From NCBI GenBank assembly GCA_963792485.1, contig CAWBWL010000007.1:434001-498000 (forward strand): a DNA stretch of 64,000 nucleotides, in the 5' to 3' direction. Shown in pieces: positions 45,116 through 53,524 of the stretch (the stretch's first letter is position 1; each line of letters opens with the position of its first letter). Origin of the DNA: JANOYJ01 sp963792485 (GTDB taxonomy: Bacteria; Pseudomonadota; Alphaproteobacteria; Rhizobiales; Rhizobiaceae). The notes below the pieces were generated by a model, which was given only the letters and a program-made list of their open reading frames with translations, ran no database searches and was not told the origin of the DNA. Position numbers and translations under genes: made by a program.

Positions 45116-45626
45116 GGCTGTTACTTTCGAGAAAATCAGAGAGATTGCGCAATTCAGATGTTAACTGTCCTTGAACCAGAACCGCCTCATCTGCGAGTTC
45201 AAGCACAATCCTGTAGTCGAGGTCAGTTCCGTAGGAATTGCGCTCGCGGTGCCGAAAGGACCGCAATGCATCCAGCGTCGCTGCAGTGACTGGCGACAAA
45301 AATGGCGGGCGAATGACGCCGTAAGGATGCGACATTCGTACAATGAGCGCCCGATGCCAAGACTGGTGTTTTTCAATTGGATTTCCATCGACCTGTTTGG
45401 CAATGCGCTCCATCGCCCTTTCGCAGCCGCCGTAAATTTTCTCAACCGCTGATGCTATGCCCTGAACGGCCAACCACCCCATCGTCCCCGACATCATTTC
45501 GGGTGTTGAGCGGACCATCGCCAATGCCTGAAGAAGTTTTTGGGTCTCAGTCGCGACATCGTCCAACTCATTGAAGGCGTCGATCAAGCCGTCATGCATC
45601 TGCGATTGCGACCTCTTCAAGTTCAA
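45105..45626 (-). CDS. HepT-like ribonuclease toxin (long form)
   Basis: 173-aa (or 164-aa) helical protein. The HEPN R-x4-H-type motif appears as ALRSFRHRERNSYGTDLDYR, close to the FRH-x4-YG-x-x-LD pattern of long HepT-like toxins; here the residue before Y is Ser. The partner nucleotidyltransferase overlaps its 5' end. An ATG at 45599 overlapping the partner stop by 8 nt is as likely a start as 45626. It differs in length and sequence from the DUF86 HepT near 2.6 kb. Confidence 0.72.
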   Translation of the reverse strand: MNLKRSQSQMHDGLIDAFNELDDVATETQKLLQALAMVRSTPEMMSGTMGWLAVQGIASAVEKIYGGCERAMERIAKQVDGNPIEKHQSWHRALIVRMSHPYGVIRPPFLSPVTAATLDALRSFRHRERNSYGTDLDYRIVLELADEAVLVQGQLTSELRNLSDFLESNSPTS

Positions 45627-45932
45627 GCGTCGCCGCTTCCATGCGCGAAAGCCTTTGCGCTGGAACTTCGTCTCGGTAAACCACGTCGAACGGAATATCG
45701 TCCATCAAATCTTCGACCAGCGATTCTATCCTGATACTTGAGTTGCCGTGGACATGCTCGGATCAGAAAATCAACATCGGAATCAAGATAGAATTTTCCG
45801 GAGGCCAACGAACCCGAATATAACGGCGTCCACATCGCGTTCCTTCAGCGCCTGCAACACCATAGCGGCGCGGTCGCGCGCCTGCCGCTCGCGTATTTCG
45901 ATGTTTGCCTTAAGCGGGCGCAGGTATTTCAT
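45592..45932 (-). CDS. MNT-type nucleotidyltransferase antitoxin, two indels
   Basis: About 114 aa when corrected. From ATG 45932 it reads KYLRPLKANIEIRERQARDR, then needs a one-base correction near 45813 to continue GSLASGKFYLDSDVDFLI, the G-S-x-A-x-G and D-x-D nucleotidyltransferase motif. A second correction near 45730 gives SLVEDLMDDIPFDVVYRDEV and a TGA at 45592. This is the expected partner of the HepT-like gene. The active site is complete, so the indels are probably sequencing errors. Confidence 0.7.
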
Positions 45933-46060
45933 CGGCTCATTCCAATCTTGGCCTTTAGGGCACTGAACCTGATTTGTTATGCTTCCAACCAGTGGCGCCT
46001 ACTCCGCAGAATTTGGCCACGAGCACATGATATACACGAGTTTGTTATTTTTGAGAAATC

Positions 46061-46137
46061 TGGCGATCCCGGCAGGATTCGAACCTGCGACCTAGGGCTT
46101 AGAAGGCACTTGCTCTATCCATCTGAGCTACGGGACC
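46061..46137 (-). tRNA. tRNA-Arg (TCT)
   Basis: A complete cloverleaf on the minus strand: acceptor GGTCCCG pairs with CGGGATC (one G-T), D-arm TAGCTCAGATGGATAGAGCA, anticodon loop CTTCTAA, T-arm GGTTCGAATCC, with encoded CCA. The anticodon stem has one T-C mismatch, which is unusual. Reads AGA codons (and AGG by wobble). Confidence 0.93.
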
Positions 46138-46151
46138 GGATTTGACGCTGC

Positions 46152-46457
46152 CTAATGCGTCCAGGGCTGGGCGCGGTCAAATCTGAAATTATCGGAGTAG
46201 GCAACCTTGCGGCGCTTGGCTTCCTTGGGCTCCTCGACGCGGCAGTCGATGCCGTGCTTGAGCGCATAGGCTATTGCCTGTTCCTTGCTCTCAAAGCTCA
46301 ATCTGACCTGGCTGAGCATATCGCCGGAAGACGTGTAGCCCATCAGCGGCTCGACACGGCGCGGCGCAGCGGGATCAAACTCCAGCATCCAGTTGCCGGT
46401 CTTGGCCTTGCCCGACTGCATGGCGGTCTTGGCAGGGCTATAGATTTTCGCGGACAT
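46152..46457 (-). CDS. NADH dehydrogenase accessory subunit (ETC complex I, NDUFS4 family)
   Basis: 101-aa protein of the alphaproteobacterial ETC complex I subunit family, homologous to mitochondrial NDUFS4. AKIYSPAKTAMQSGKAKTGN, WMLEFDPAAPRRVEPLMGYT, SFESKEQAIAYALKHGIDC and the final RFDRAQPWTH are diagnostic. A longer upstream frame crosses a tRNA gene and is not coding. It lies between tRNA-Arg and tRNA-Pro. Confidence 0.92.
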   Translation of the reverse strand: MSAKIYSPAKTAMQSGKAKTGNWMLEFDPAAPRRVEPLMGYTSSGDMLSQVRLSFESKEQAIAYALKHGIDCRVEEPKEAKRRKVAYSDNFRFDRAQPWTH

Positions 46458-46561
46458 TAAAGGCTCCAAACCGTTCGGTTCCGGCGCTTCTATCCGGTTT
46501 TGACTAAAGCGGGAAGAGGCTGCGATGCGGACGTAGTCACGCCGTAGCTTTAGCGAAGGCG

Positions 46562-46640
<79 letters not shown>

Positions 46641-46682
46641 GCCTGCAAGTTGTCTTGACACCAACTCCACCGCTTGGGCGGA

Positions 46683-46759
46683 TGGTCGGAGCGAGAGGAT
46701 TCGAACCTCCGACCCCCTGATCCCAAATCAGGTGCGCTACCAGGCTGCGCTACGCTCCG
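46683..46759 (-). tRNA. tRNA-Pro (TGG)
   Basis: A 77-nt cloverleaf: acceptor CGGAGCG pairs with CGCTCCG, discriminator A and encoded CCA, D-arm AGCGCAGCCTGGTAGCGC, anticodon loop TTTGGGA, T-arm GGTTCGAATCC. It lies 42 bp upstream of tRNA-Pro(CGG) on the same strand, so the two are probably one transcript. Confidence 0.96.
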
Positions 46760-46838
46760 AGAGTGGCAAACCTTGGCTTGCGGCGCGTTCGATACACGCT
46801 TGTCCTCCCAAGAGCAACCTGCAAAAACTGTGGACGTT

Positions 46839-47528
46839 TTAAATATCGAGTTCCGTTTGCTGCGGGTCGCAATCCTTGACGACAATCGCGGCAAGCGCGC
46901 GCGAAATGCGCGTTTGGCGCTCCATGGACAGCCTGTCGAGCTGGTCAACCGCGCTGACAGCCGCCGAAAGTGATCGCTCCATCCGGTTCGCCAGATAGGC
47001 GACAACATTGGCTTCCACGGCCACCTGCCGGTCCGCAAAGAGCTTTGCGAGCACGGCGGACAAAAGCGTGTCATCAGGCGCTTCGATTTCCGTCACCGCC
47101 GCAGCGCCGAGGCGGGACTTCAAATCGGGCAATTGAACATTCCATGCCGAAGGCGGCGTGCGAGCCGTGATCAGCATTGTGCCTCCCGCCTCACGTATCT
47201 GGTTCAGCGCATGAAACAGCGCCGTCTCGTCTATATCCTGACTGTCCGCATCCTCAATCAGGCACGGGGCTGCCGGAGTGATATCCGAAAGTTGATTGAG
47301 CACAATCAGCTTTGCCCCGGCCTTGTGTGCCCAAATCTGCGCCAGATGCGACTTGCCGGACCCTTGTGGGCCAAAGATTATCGCTAGCGGCCCGTTCCAG
47401 GCGGGCCAGGCTTCGATCAGCCGCAGCGCAGCCCGGTTTGCGTTTCCTTCGATGAAATCCTCGCGCGAAAGCCTTGGGCGTGGCGCAAGGTCCAGCGGCA
47501 TCTGCTTGGGCGGTTCTGGATTTGTCAT
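46839..47528 (-). CDS. hdaA: DnaA regulatory inactivator HdaA
   Basis: 229-aa DnaA-like AAA+ protein that, with the sliding clamp, stimulates ATP hydrolysis by DnaA and prevents re-initiation. The clamp-binding motif QMPLDL is near the N-terminus; Walker A is IIFGPQGSGKSHLAQIW, Walker B-like LIEDADSQD, sensor region MLITARTPPSAW. It lacks the DnaA DNA-binding domain IV. It lies 9 nt downstream of the AI-2E permease gene, in the usual rhizobial purN-purM-CDP-alcohol-transferase-permease neighbourhood. Confidence 0.9.
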   Translation of the reverse strand: MTNPEPPKQMPLDLAPRPRLSREDFIEGNANRAALRLIEAWPAWNGPLAIIFGPQGSGKSHLAQIWAHKAGAKLIVLNQLSDITPAAPCLIEDADSQDIDETALFHALNQIREAGGTMLITARTPPSAWNVQLPDLKSRLGAAAVTEIEAPDDTLLSAVLAKLFADRQVAVEANVVAYLANRMERSLSAAVSAVDQLDRLSMERQTRISRALAAIVVKDCDPQQTELDI

Positions 47529-47537
47529 CAGTAGGCC

Positions 47538-48674
47538 CTATTGGCCATGTCCGCGGTAGAGCGGCGAGGCCAAATACCGGCTGATCGCAAAGCGCACCAG
47601 AACGCCCACCGCCGCCGCCGCCGGCACGGCCACCATCAGCCCGACAAATCCGAACAGCGCGCCAAAAGCAAACAGGGCAAACATCAGCCAGACCGGATGC
47701 AGCCCGATGCTTTCACCAACAAGTTTCGGCTGCAGAATATTGCCTTCGATAAACTGACCGATGCCAAACACGAGCAGCACCGCGCCGACCATGATCCAGT
47801 CCGGCCAGAACTGCACGATGGCAACGCCGAGCGCGATGACAAGTCCCACAAGCGAGCCGACATAGGGAATGAACGAGATCAGCCCGGCAAACAGGCCGAT
47901 CAGCAGCGCGAAGTTCAGACCCACCAGCGTCAGCCCGGCAGCGTAAAGCAGCCCCAGAATGAGGCACAGCGTGCCCTGCCCGCGCACAAATCCAGCGATC
48001 GCGGTGTTGATGTCCAAAAAAATCGCCCGCACTGTCGGGACATGGTCGCGCGGAATCCAGCTGTCCACCTTGGCGACCATCTTGTCCCAGTCATGGAGCG
48101 TATAAAACGCGACAACGGGCGTGACGATGAACAGGCCAGCGATATCGAGCAGCGTTTTGCCGGAGCTCCAGATCGACTGGATCAGCGTCGTCATGAACCC
48201 GGCGCCTTGGCTCAGAATAGAGCCGATGCTGTTTTTCAGCGCGGAGGAATCCACGCCCAGCAAATTCTTCACCCATTCGGCATTTTGAGAGGCCACAAGC
48301 TCCTGCAGCCGCGCCACATGGCTGGGCAAACGCGTGCCGAATTCAGCCAGCTGCGAGACAAGGATCGGCACGAATATCATCAGCGCTAGAACGAAAATCA
48401 CAATGAAACTGATGAGGATCACAAGCGTTGCGATCATGCGGCTCAGCCCCAGCCGCTCCAGCCGGTCAGCAACCGGATCAAGGAAGTAAGCGAGGGTCAT
48501 GCCGACCACAAACGGCAGCAGGATTGAGGAGAAAACGTAGAGGAACAGCCCGAAAATGATCACAGCGCCGATCCAGAAAATGATCTGGCGCTTGAACAGC
48601 CGCGCGATTTCGTCCTCGCGGGCAAGTTCGGCCGCAGAAACCCGCTTCGGGGCTTTGATTTCAGCCTTTGCCAT
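47538..48674 (-). CDS. AI-2E family transporter (PerM-like)
   Basis: 378-aa membrane protein of the AI-2E/PerM (DUF20) family with about eight helices: IIFWIGAVIIFGLFLYVFSS, a long amphipathic central part, and the conserved GLFAGLISFIPYVGSLVGLV (IPYxG motif) plus IGQFIEGNILQPKLVGESIG. The start at 48674 matches the family and overlaps the upstream transferase gene by 14 nt. The substrate is unknown; some members act as ion antiporters. Confidence 0.9.
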   Translation of the reverse strand: MAKAEIKAPKRVSAAELAREDEIARLFKRQIIFWIGAVIIFGLFLYVFSSILLPFVVGMTLAYFLDPVADRLERLGLSRMIATLVILISFIVIFVLALMIFVPILVSQLAEFGTRLPSHVARLQELVASQNAEWVKNLLGVDSSALKNSIGSILSQGAGFMTTLIQSIWSSGKTLLDIAGLFIVTPVVAFYTLHDWDKMVAKVDSWIPRDHVPTVRAIFLDINTAIAGFVRGQGTLCLILGLLYAAGLTLVGLNFALLIGLFAGLISFIPYVGSLVGLVIALGVAIVQFWPDWIMVGAVLLVFGIGQFIEGNILQPKLVGESIGLHPVWLMFALFAFGALFGFVGLMVAVPAAAAVGVLVRFAISRYLASPLYRGHGQ

Positions 48675-49215
48675 CAGATTCCGCAAATCCAGCCATGTGC
48701 CGCATCCATTGGACGAGATAGGCCGTGGCGGACAGGCCGGTCAAGAGCGCGGTCAGCCAAATCAGGCCAGTCTGTATCAGTTGCAAGTTCAGGCCAAGCG
48801 CCAGATCGGCCAGAACAAAGCCCGCCAGCAGAATCTGCACGGTTGTGTTCGCTTTGGATATAAACAGCGGCGCCATCTTCACCGGATTGCCGATAATCGT
48901 CGAGAGGATCACCGCGCCGACGATCATCACATCGCGCGAAACGACGAGATAGACCAACCATAATGGCAATCCGCCGAGATAACCGAACGTCACAAAAATC
49001 GACACAAGCAGAATTTTGTCGGCGACCGGATCAAGATATGCGCCAAGCTCGGAGCGCTGATTGAAGCGGCGGGCAATATATCCGTCCACGCCGTCCGAGA
49101 GGCCCGCCAGCACAAAACCAGCCAGCGCCAGCCCCATCTGCCCGTTGAAAATGGCAAAAAGGACAAGAGGCACGAGGAAAAAGCGGAATATCGTTATGTA
49201 ATTCGGTATTGTCAT
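48661..49215 (-). CDS. CDP-alcohol phosphatidyltransferase
   Basis: 184-aa membrane enzyme of the PgsA type. IPNYITIFRFFLVPLVLF opens it, and the catalytic motif is DGVDGYIARRFNQRSELGAY followed by LDPVADK (D-G-x2-A-R-x8-G-x3-D-x3-D). A second, different PgsA-like gene at 63115 has the standard pgsA context, so this one may transfer another alcohol head group. Divergent from purM by 153 bp. Confidence 0.88.
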   Translation of the reverse strand: MTIPNYITIFRFFLVPLVLFAIFNGQMGLALAGFVLAGLSDGVDGYIARRFNQRSELGAYLDPVADKILLVSIFVTFGYLGGLPLWLVYLVVSRDVMIVGAVILSTIIGNPVKMAPLFISKANTTVQILLAGFVLADLALGLNLQLIQTGLIWLTALLTGLSATAYLVQWMRHMAGFAESDGKG

Positions 49216-49368
49216 GCACGTCCCTCTTCGCTCGCCATTTAGGGATGTTTGGCGCAGCTTCCAAGGTGGCAAACGCATCGCGCTTGATTTCAACAGGCCG
49301 CGCGCCGCCCAAGCTTGCGCTGAAGGGTCACGCATGGCATGGCGCTCACCGCAACGGAGTGGCGGCTC

Positions 49369-50430
49369 ATGACGCTGAAAAACGGCCTGACTTATGCGGA
49401 TGCTGGCGTCGATATTGATGCCGGCAATCTGATGGTCGAAAAGATCAAGCCCGCCGTGCGCTCCACCCGCCGTCCGGGCGCGGATGGCGAGATCGGCGGC
49501 TTTGGCGGCCTGTTTGACCTGAAGGCCGCCGGCTTCAAGGACCCGGTTCTGGTCGCTGCCAATGACGGCGTCGGCACCAAGGTGAAGATCGCCATCGAGT
49601 CCGGCCACCATTCCACCGTCGGCATCGACCTCGTCGCCATGTGCGTCAACGATCTCATCGTGCAGGGAGCCGAGCCCCTGTTCTTCCTCGATTATTTCGC
49701 CACCGGCAAGCTCGATCCCGTCCAGGGCGCCACCATCGTCTCGGGCATTGCCGAGGGCTGCCGTCAGGCCGGCTGCGCGCTGATCGGGGGCGAGACGGCG
49801 GAAATGCCGGGGCTATATGCGGGCGATGATTATGACCTTGCCGGCTTTTCCGTCGGCGCCGCCGAGCGCGGCTCGCTTCTGCCGAAGCCCGGCCTTCAGG
49901 CAGGCGACGTGCTGCTCGGTCTTGCCTCCTCCGGCGTTCATTCCAATGGCTTCTCGCTGGTGCGGCGCATTGTTGAAGTCTCGGGACTGAAATGGACTGA
50001 CCCCGCCCCTTTTGACCGTGACCGCACGCTCGCCGAAGCGCTGCTGACCCCGACCCGCATCTATGTGAAGCCACTGCTCGCCACATTGCGCGAGACCTCC
50101 GGCATCAAGGCATTGGCCCACATCACCGGCGGCGGCTTTCCGGACAATATCCCGCGCGTCCTTCCGGAGGACCTCGCCGCCGAAGTGGATCTGTCCGCCA
50201 TCAAGCCGCCGCGCGTCTTCTCCTGGCTCGCCGCAACCGGCGGCGTGGCGATGTTTGAAATGCTGCGCACCTTCAATTGCGGTGTCGGCATGATCGCCGT
50301 TGTCGAGGCCGATCAGTCTGAAGCTGTCACAGCCAGATTGACGCAAGAGGGCGAAGACGTCATCGCGCTTGGCCGCCTTGTCAGCCGCGCCGGTGAAGGC
50401 GTTGTTTACAAAGGGACTTTGGCGCTTTGA
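49369..50430 (+). CDS. purM: Phosphoribosylformylglycinamidine cyclo-ligase
   Basis: 353-aa AIR synthetase, fifth step of purine synthesis. The start at 49369 (MTLKNGLTYADAGVDIDAGN) aligns with the known N-terminus and has GGAG about 12 nt upstream; an ATG at 49339 is less likely. Marks: VLVAANDGVGTKVKIAIESG, the ATP-binding QGAEPLFFLDYFATGKLD, GGETAEMPGLY and GLASSGVHSNGFSLVRRI. Its TGA overlaps the purN ATG. Confidence 0.95.
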   Translation: MTLKNGLTYADAGVDIDAGNLMVEKIKPAVRSTRRPGADGEIGGFGGLFDLKAAGFKDPVLVAANDGVGTKVKIAIESGHHSTVGIDLVAMCVNDLIVQGAEPLFFLDYFATGKLDPVQGATIVSGIAEGCRQAGCALIGGETAEMPGLYAGDDYDLAGFSVGAAERGSLLPKPGLQAGDVLLGLASSGVHSNGFSLVRRIVEVSGLKWTDPAPFDRDRTLAEALLTPTRIYVKPLLATLRETSGIKALAHITGGGFPDNIPRVLPEDLAAEVDLSAIKPPRVFSWLAATGGVAMFEMLRTFNCGVGMIAVVEADQSEAVTARLTQEGEDVIALGRLVSRAGEGVVYKGTLAL

Positions 50431-51050
50431 TGCAACCGAAAAAGCGCGTGGCGGTGCTGATCTCAGGCCGCGGGTCGAACATGGTCGCCTTGATTGAGGC
50501 AGCCAAAGATCATGATTTTCCGGCTGAAATCGTCTGCGTCCTGTCCAACAAGGCGGACGCGCCCGGCCTTGCGCTTGCCGCGAGCCACGGCATCGCCACC
50601 CGCGTCATCGCGCACAGAAACTTTCCGACCCGCGAAGCCCACGATGCCGCTCTCGACGCCGCGCTTGACGCCGCCCGCCCTGACTTTGTCTGCCTCGCCG
50701 GCTATATGCGCATCATGACCGCCGCCTTCATTGAAAAATGGCAGGGCCGGATGATCAACATCCACCCCTCGCTCCTGCCCGCATTTCCCGGACTTCACAC
50801 ACATGAACGCGCGCTCGACGCCGGCATTTCCGAGCATGGCTGCACGGTCCATTTCGTCACGCTCGGCGTTGATGAAGGCCCCGTCATCGCGCAAACCTCC
50901 GTGCCGGTGCTGCCCGGCGACACGCCGCAGACGCTCTCCAGCCGTGTCCTCGTCGCCGAGCACGAACTCTATCCTGCGGCTTTGCGCCTCGTTGCGGAGG
51001 GGCGGGTATCCATGACAGATGGCAAAGTCATCCACGAATCCGTTTCCTGA
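50430..51050 (+). CDS. purN: Phosphoribosylglycinamide formyltransferase
   Basis: 206-aa GAR transformylase using 10-formyl-tetrahydrofolate. N-terminus VAVLISGRGSNMVALIEAAK; catalytic Asn-His-Asp: MINIHPSLLPAFPGLHTHER and VHFVTLGVDEGPVIAQ. The ATG at 50430 shares one base with the purM stop (TGATG), so the two enzymes are translationally coupled. Confidence 0.95.
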   Translation: MQPKKRVAVLISGRGSNMVALIEAAKDHDFPAEIVCVLSNKADAPGLALAASHGIATRVIAHRNFPTREAHDAALDAALDAARPDFVCLAGYMRIMTAAFIEKWQGRMINIHPSLLPAFPGLHTHERALDAGISEHGCTVHFVTLGVDEGPVIAQTSVPVLPGDTPQTLSSRVLVAEHELYPAALRLVAEGRVSMTDGKVIHESVS

Positions 51051-51077
51051 CCCGCATTTCAAGGCACATCCTCCCGC

Positions 51078-51365
51078 ATGATCCGCCACATCGTGTTCTT
51101 CAGCGCCAAAAACGATCAAGACATTCAAGCCATCAAGACCGGCCTCGAAGCGCTCGCCAAGATTCCGCATTCCCAGACATTCGAAGTCAGCCTCAACCGG
51201 AAGCACGACCCGATTTCCGACGTGATTGACGTGGTCGTCTATGCCGAATTCGCCGACGATGAAGCGCTCGAGGCCTATCGCAATCACCCGGTCTATAAGG
51301 AAACGATCAAAGTGGTGCGCCCGCTGCGGGAGCTGAGGTTCTCGGCGGATTTTGTGGCAAAATAG
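51078..51365 (+). CDS. Dabb-family protein
   Basis: 95-aa stress-responsive alpha/beta-barrel protein. IRHIVFFSAKND at the start, SDVIDVVVYAEFADDEALEA and YRNHPVYKE in the middle are the Dabb signature. Such proteins form dimers; the function is generally unknown. Follows purN by 27 nt and is probably in the same operon, as in other Hyphomicrobiales. Confidence 0.88.
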   Translation: MIRHIVFFSAKNDQDIQAIKTGLEALAKIPHSQTFEVSLNRKHDPISDVIDVVVYAEFADDEALEAYRNHPVYKETIKVVRPLRELRFSADFVAK

Positions 51366-51442
51366 CTCTCGGTCTTTCTGAACACAGGCAGCAACCAATC
51401 CCGGAACAAGTCCCTACAAAATCGTCTCTGAAAACGGCAAAC

Positions 51443-51595
51443 CTGTATGAAGGCCGAGATTTGAAGCCAACCACATCGCTCAACGCCGTCTTCGCCGGTC
51501 TGCTGCGCGATCATGTGGGCCTGAATGACGGCGTCCTGCGCAGTTCGGTGTTCGCAGATGGCGCGCTGACACCGGCCAGCGGTCTGACTGGCTAA
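51443..51595 (+). pseudogene. 3' remnant of a DUF1501 gene
   Basis: An open stretch of 50 codons with no start: YEGRDLKPTTSLNAVFAGLL, then RDHVGLNDGVLRSSVFADGA and a TAA. This is the conserved C-terminal tail of DUF1501 proteins (RDLKPTTDLR...LLADHLG...VFPDS). The rest of that roughly 400-aa gene is absent; the upstream 80 bp have no DUF1501 sequence in any frame. It lies between the Dabb gene and a toxin-antitoxin pair, so the gene was probably lost when the module arrived. Confidence 0.75.
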
Positions 51596-51674
51596 TGCCC
51601 CGCTGCACTTTTTCCTTGCACCGCTCCACGATAACATATATATTGCCACATAAAACAACCATATGAGCTGCCAG

Positions 51675-52055
51675 ATGCCCAAACCAGTTCAGAAATCCAC
51701 ACCAGCTCCCACCGGCTTTCAGGAGGCGCAGGCCATGTTTGACCATGATTTGCTAGCCAGCCAGTTTGGCGTGACCAAGCGCGACATAGCCGAAACGGCG
51801 GGTCTGTCCGTCTCCGCCACGTACCGCAAATCCCGCGCCGCCACACCGCTTGCGGAGGCGCGCCTTGCCGAAATGGGCGAAATTCTGCGCCGGGTCACGG
51901 ATTGGGCTGGCGGCGGGCGGCAGGCTCTCGCCTGGTACCGCGCCGAGCCGATTCCGGCCTTTGGCGGACGCACTGCCGAAAGCATCGTCAAAAGCGGCAA
52001 AGCATCGGCGCTGCGCGATTATCTCGATCATCTGGCGCTGGGTGGCTTTGCCTGA
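51675..52055 (+). CDS. Xre/ParS-type antitoxin (DUF2384)
   Basis: 126-aa antitoxin of a RES/Xre pair. HTH-like region LLASQFGVTKRDIAETAGLS, then the C-terminal MbcA/ParS toxin-binding domain with MGEILRRVTDWAGGGRQAL, LAWYRAEPIPAFGGRTAESI and YLDHLALGGFA at the end, which masks the RES active site in known structures. The start may be 51675 or, 12 nt earlier, 51663. The toxin follows after 2 nt. Confidence 0.85.
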   Translation: MPKPVQKSTPAPTGFQEAQAMFDHDLLASQFGVTKRDIAETAGLSVSATYRKSRAATPLAEARLAEMGEILRRVTDWAGGGRQALAWYRAEPIPAFGGRTAESIVKSGKASALRDYLDHLALGGFA

Positions 52056-52057
52056 GC

Positions 52058-52564
52058 ATGAGCTTCCGCTTCGTTGGCGTCTGCTACCGGGCCATTGACC
52101 CGCGCTGGCAGATGCATCCCGCCTCTGGCGACGGCGCGGCGATACGCGGCGCGCGCTTCAATCCCAAAGGCGTGCCAACGCTCTATCTCAGCACCAGCGC
52201 CAATGGCGCCGTCACCGAAGCCACGCAGGGCTTTGCCCACAAATTCCACCCGCTCACACTATGCAGCTACGAAGTCGACTGCGCCGGTATCATCGACCTC
52301 TCAACAGATGCGGCGCGGGCGCAAGCAGATGTTGCTCTGGAAGACATGGGCTGCGCCTGGATGGACGACATCTCGAGCAACAAAAAACCCGCCTCTTGGA
52401 GCTTCCACGCGCGCTTCGCCAAATCGGCCAGCGGCCTCCTCGTCCCCTCTTTCGCCCATGGCGCAGCGGCGGGCGCCACGAACCTGGCGCTGTGGCGCTG
52501 GGGGCCGGACCTGCCCAGACAGGTGACTGTGTATGATCCGCAGGAGCGGCTGGGCACAAGATAA
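52058..52564 (+). CDS. RES-domain toxin
   Basis: 168-aa toxin of the RES family; characterised members degrade NAD+. FVGVCYRAIDPRW, then AIRGARFNPKGVPTLYLSTS (Arg), NGAVTEATQGFAH (Glu) and SGLLVPSFAHG (Ser) supply the R-E-S residues for which the family is named. The reading starts at 52058, 2 nt after the antitoxin. It is intact, and its codon use looks like its neighbours. Confidence 0.87.
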   Translation: MSFRFVGVCYRAIDPRWQMHPASGDGAAIRGARFNPKGVPTLYLSTSANGAVTEATQGFAHKFHPLTLCSYEVDCAGIIDLSTDAARAQADVALEDMGCAWMDDISSNKKPASWSFHARFAKSASGLLVPSFAHGAAAGATNLALWRWGPDLPRQVTVYDPQERLGTR

Positions 52565-52785
52565 GCCACGACCGGCCAGCTCCGGCGCGAGGGCGCCTCC
52601 CCGCCAGCCCCCGGAGCCAAGCGCCCGGCTTTCGGCGTCCCGAATCGCTCGGTTGGGGGATGGATCCGTGCGACAGAAAATTTATCTGCGAGCTGTTTCA
52701 ATACCTTGGCGCCATAGCGGGAGCGCCTTTATCCTCACCTTCCAAACCTGCCCCATACTGCGCCCGTTGTGCAGAAAGGCAGGGC
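52565..52785. other. Intergenic gap after the RES toxin
   Basis: This 221-bp non-coding stretch has a GC-rich first half with inverted-repeat character (GCTCCGG near 52579 and CCGGAGC near 52613), possibly a terminator-like fold but without a T-run, and an A/T-richer second half that probably holds the promoter of the next gene. Confidence 0.3.
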
Positions 52786-53514
52786 ATGTCGGATATTGAC
52801 TTCAAAGCGGTGATCGAGCGGCAGTCGCGGGATTTGCTGTTTGTCATTGTCGAGATGTTCGCCTTGGCCGGTCTGAACAAGGGCATAGTCATTGAGACGC
52901 TGACGCGGCGGGTTTACCGGCGTGTGTTGAACCTGCTGCGCCCGGCCGAGGCCGCGCTGCGCCGTCTGATCATCATTGCCGCGCGCGGCATTGTGCTGAA
53001 GGTCAGGCCCAGCGGCCCGTTTCCGAAGGGGCTGTCGGCGCAGCTGAAGAAGTTGGAGCCGGCTTTGGATACGCCAGCGCGCATTCCCGCGTTCAATCTC
53101 ATCGAGCCGCTCAAGCATTTCCCCCGGCCAGGCGACCGCAAGCCGTTCCAGGGCAGGCCCACCTCGTTTCCGCGCATCAGCGTGCCGGGCTGGTCAACGC
53201 CGTATTTCCCGCCCGAACCAGTTCCGATCACCTGGGACGATCCGATCAAAGCCGCCCGGCTCCTGCGCCGCCTCAAAGCGCTGCGGCACGCGCTGGCAAC
53301 GCTGCCCAGACAGGCGCGGCGCTATGTGCGCTGGCGCGGCAAGATGCTTCTCGAACTGCGCATGCAGACCAAGCCCAAACGCGGCTCGCGCCTCTCGACC
53401 ATCCGTCCCGGTTATCCGCTGGGCCATCGCAAGAAACAGATCCATCTGGTTGACCGGATCTTGAGCGACTGCTGCTATTTTATGGACGAGTCGCGCAAGT
53501 CGGACACGTCGTAA
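52786..53514 (+). CDS. Conserved hypothetical protein
   Basis: 242-aa soluble, strongly basic protein. The N-terminal helix SDIDFKAVIERQSRDLLFVI is followed by MFALAGLNKGIVIETLTRRV and a helical part with many Arg; the middle is proline-rich (PFQGRPTSFPRISVPGWSTP), the C-terminal third again Arg/Lys-rich and ends with CCYFMDESRK. Similar proteins occur widely in Hyphomicrobiales as I recall, without a known role. The ATG at 52786 follows an AGG-rich stretch. Confidence 0.6.
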   Translation: MSDIDFKAVIERQSRDLLFVIVEMFALAGLNKGIVIETLTRRVYRRVLNLLRPAEAALRRLIIIAARGIVLKVRPSGPFPKGLSAQLKKLEPALDTPARIPAFNLIEPLKHFPRPGDRKPFQGRPTSFPRISVPGWSTPYFPPEPVPITWDDPIKAARLLRRLKALRHALATLPRQARRYVRWRGKMLLELRMQTKPKRGSRLSTIRPGYPLGHRKKQIHLVDRILSDCCYFMDESRKSDTS

Positions 53515-53524
53515 GGGGGAAACG

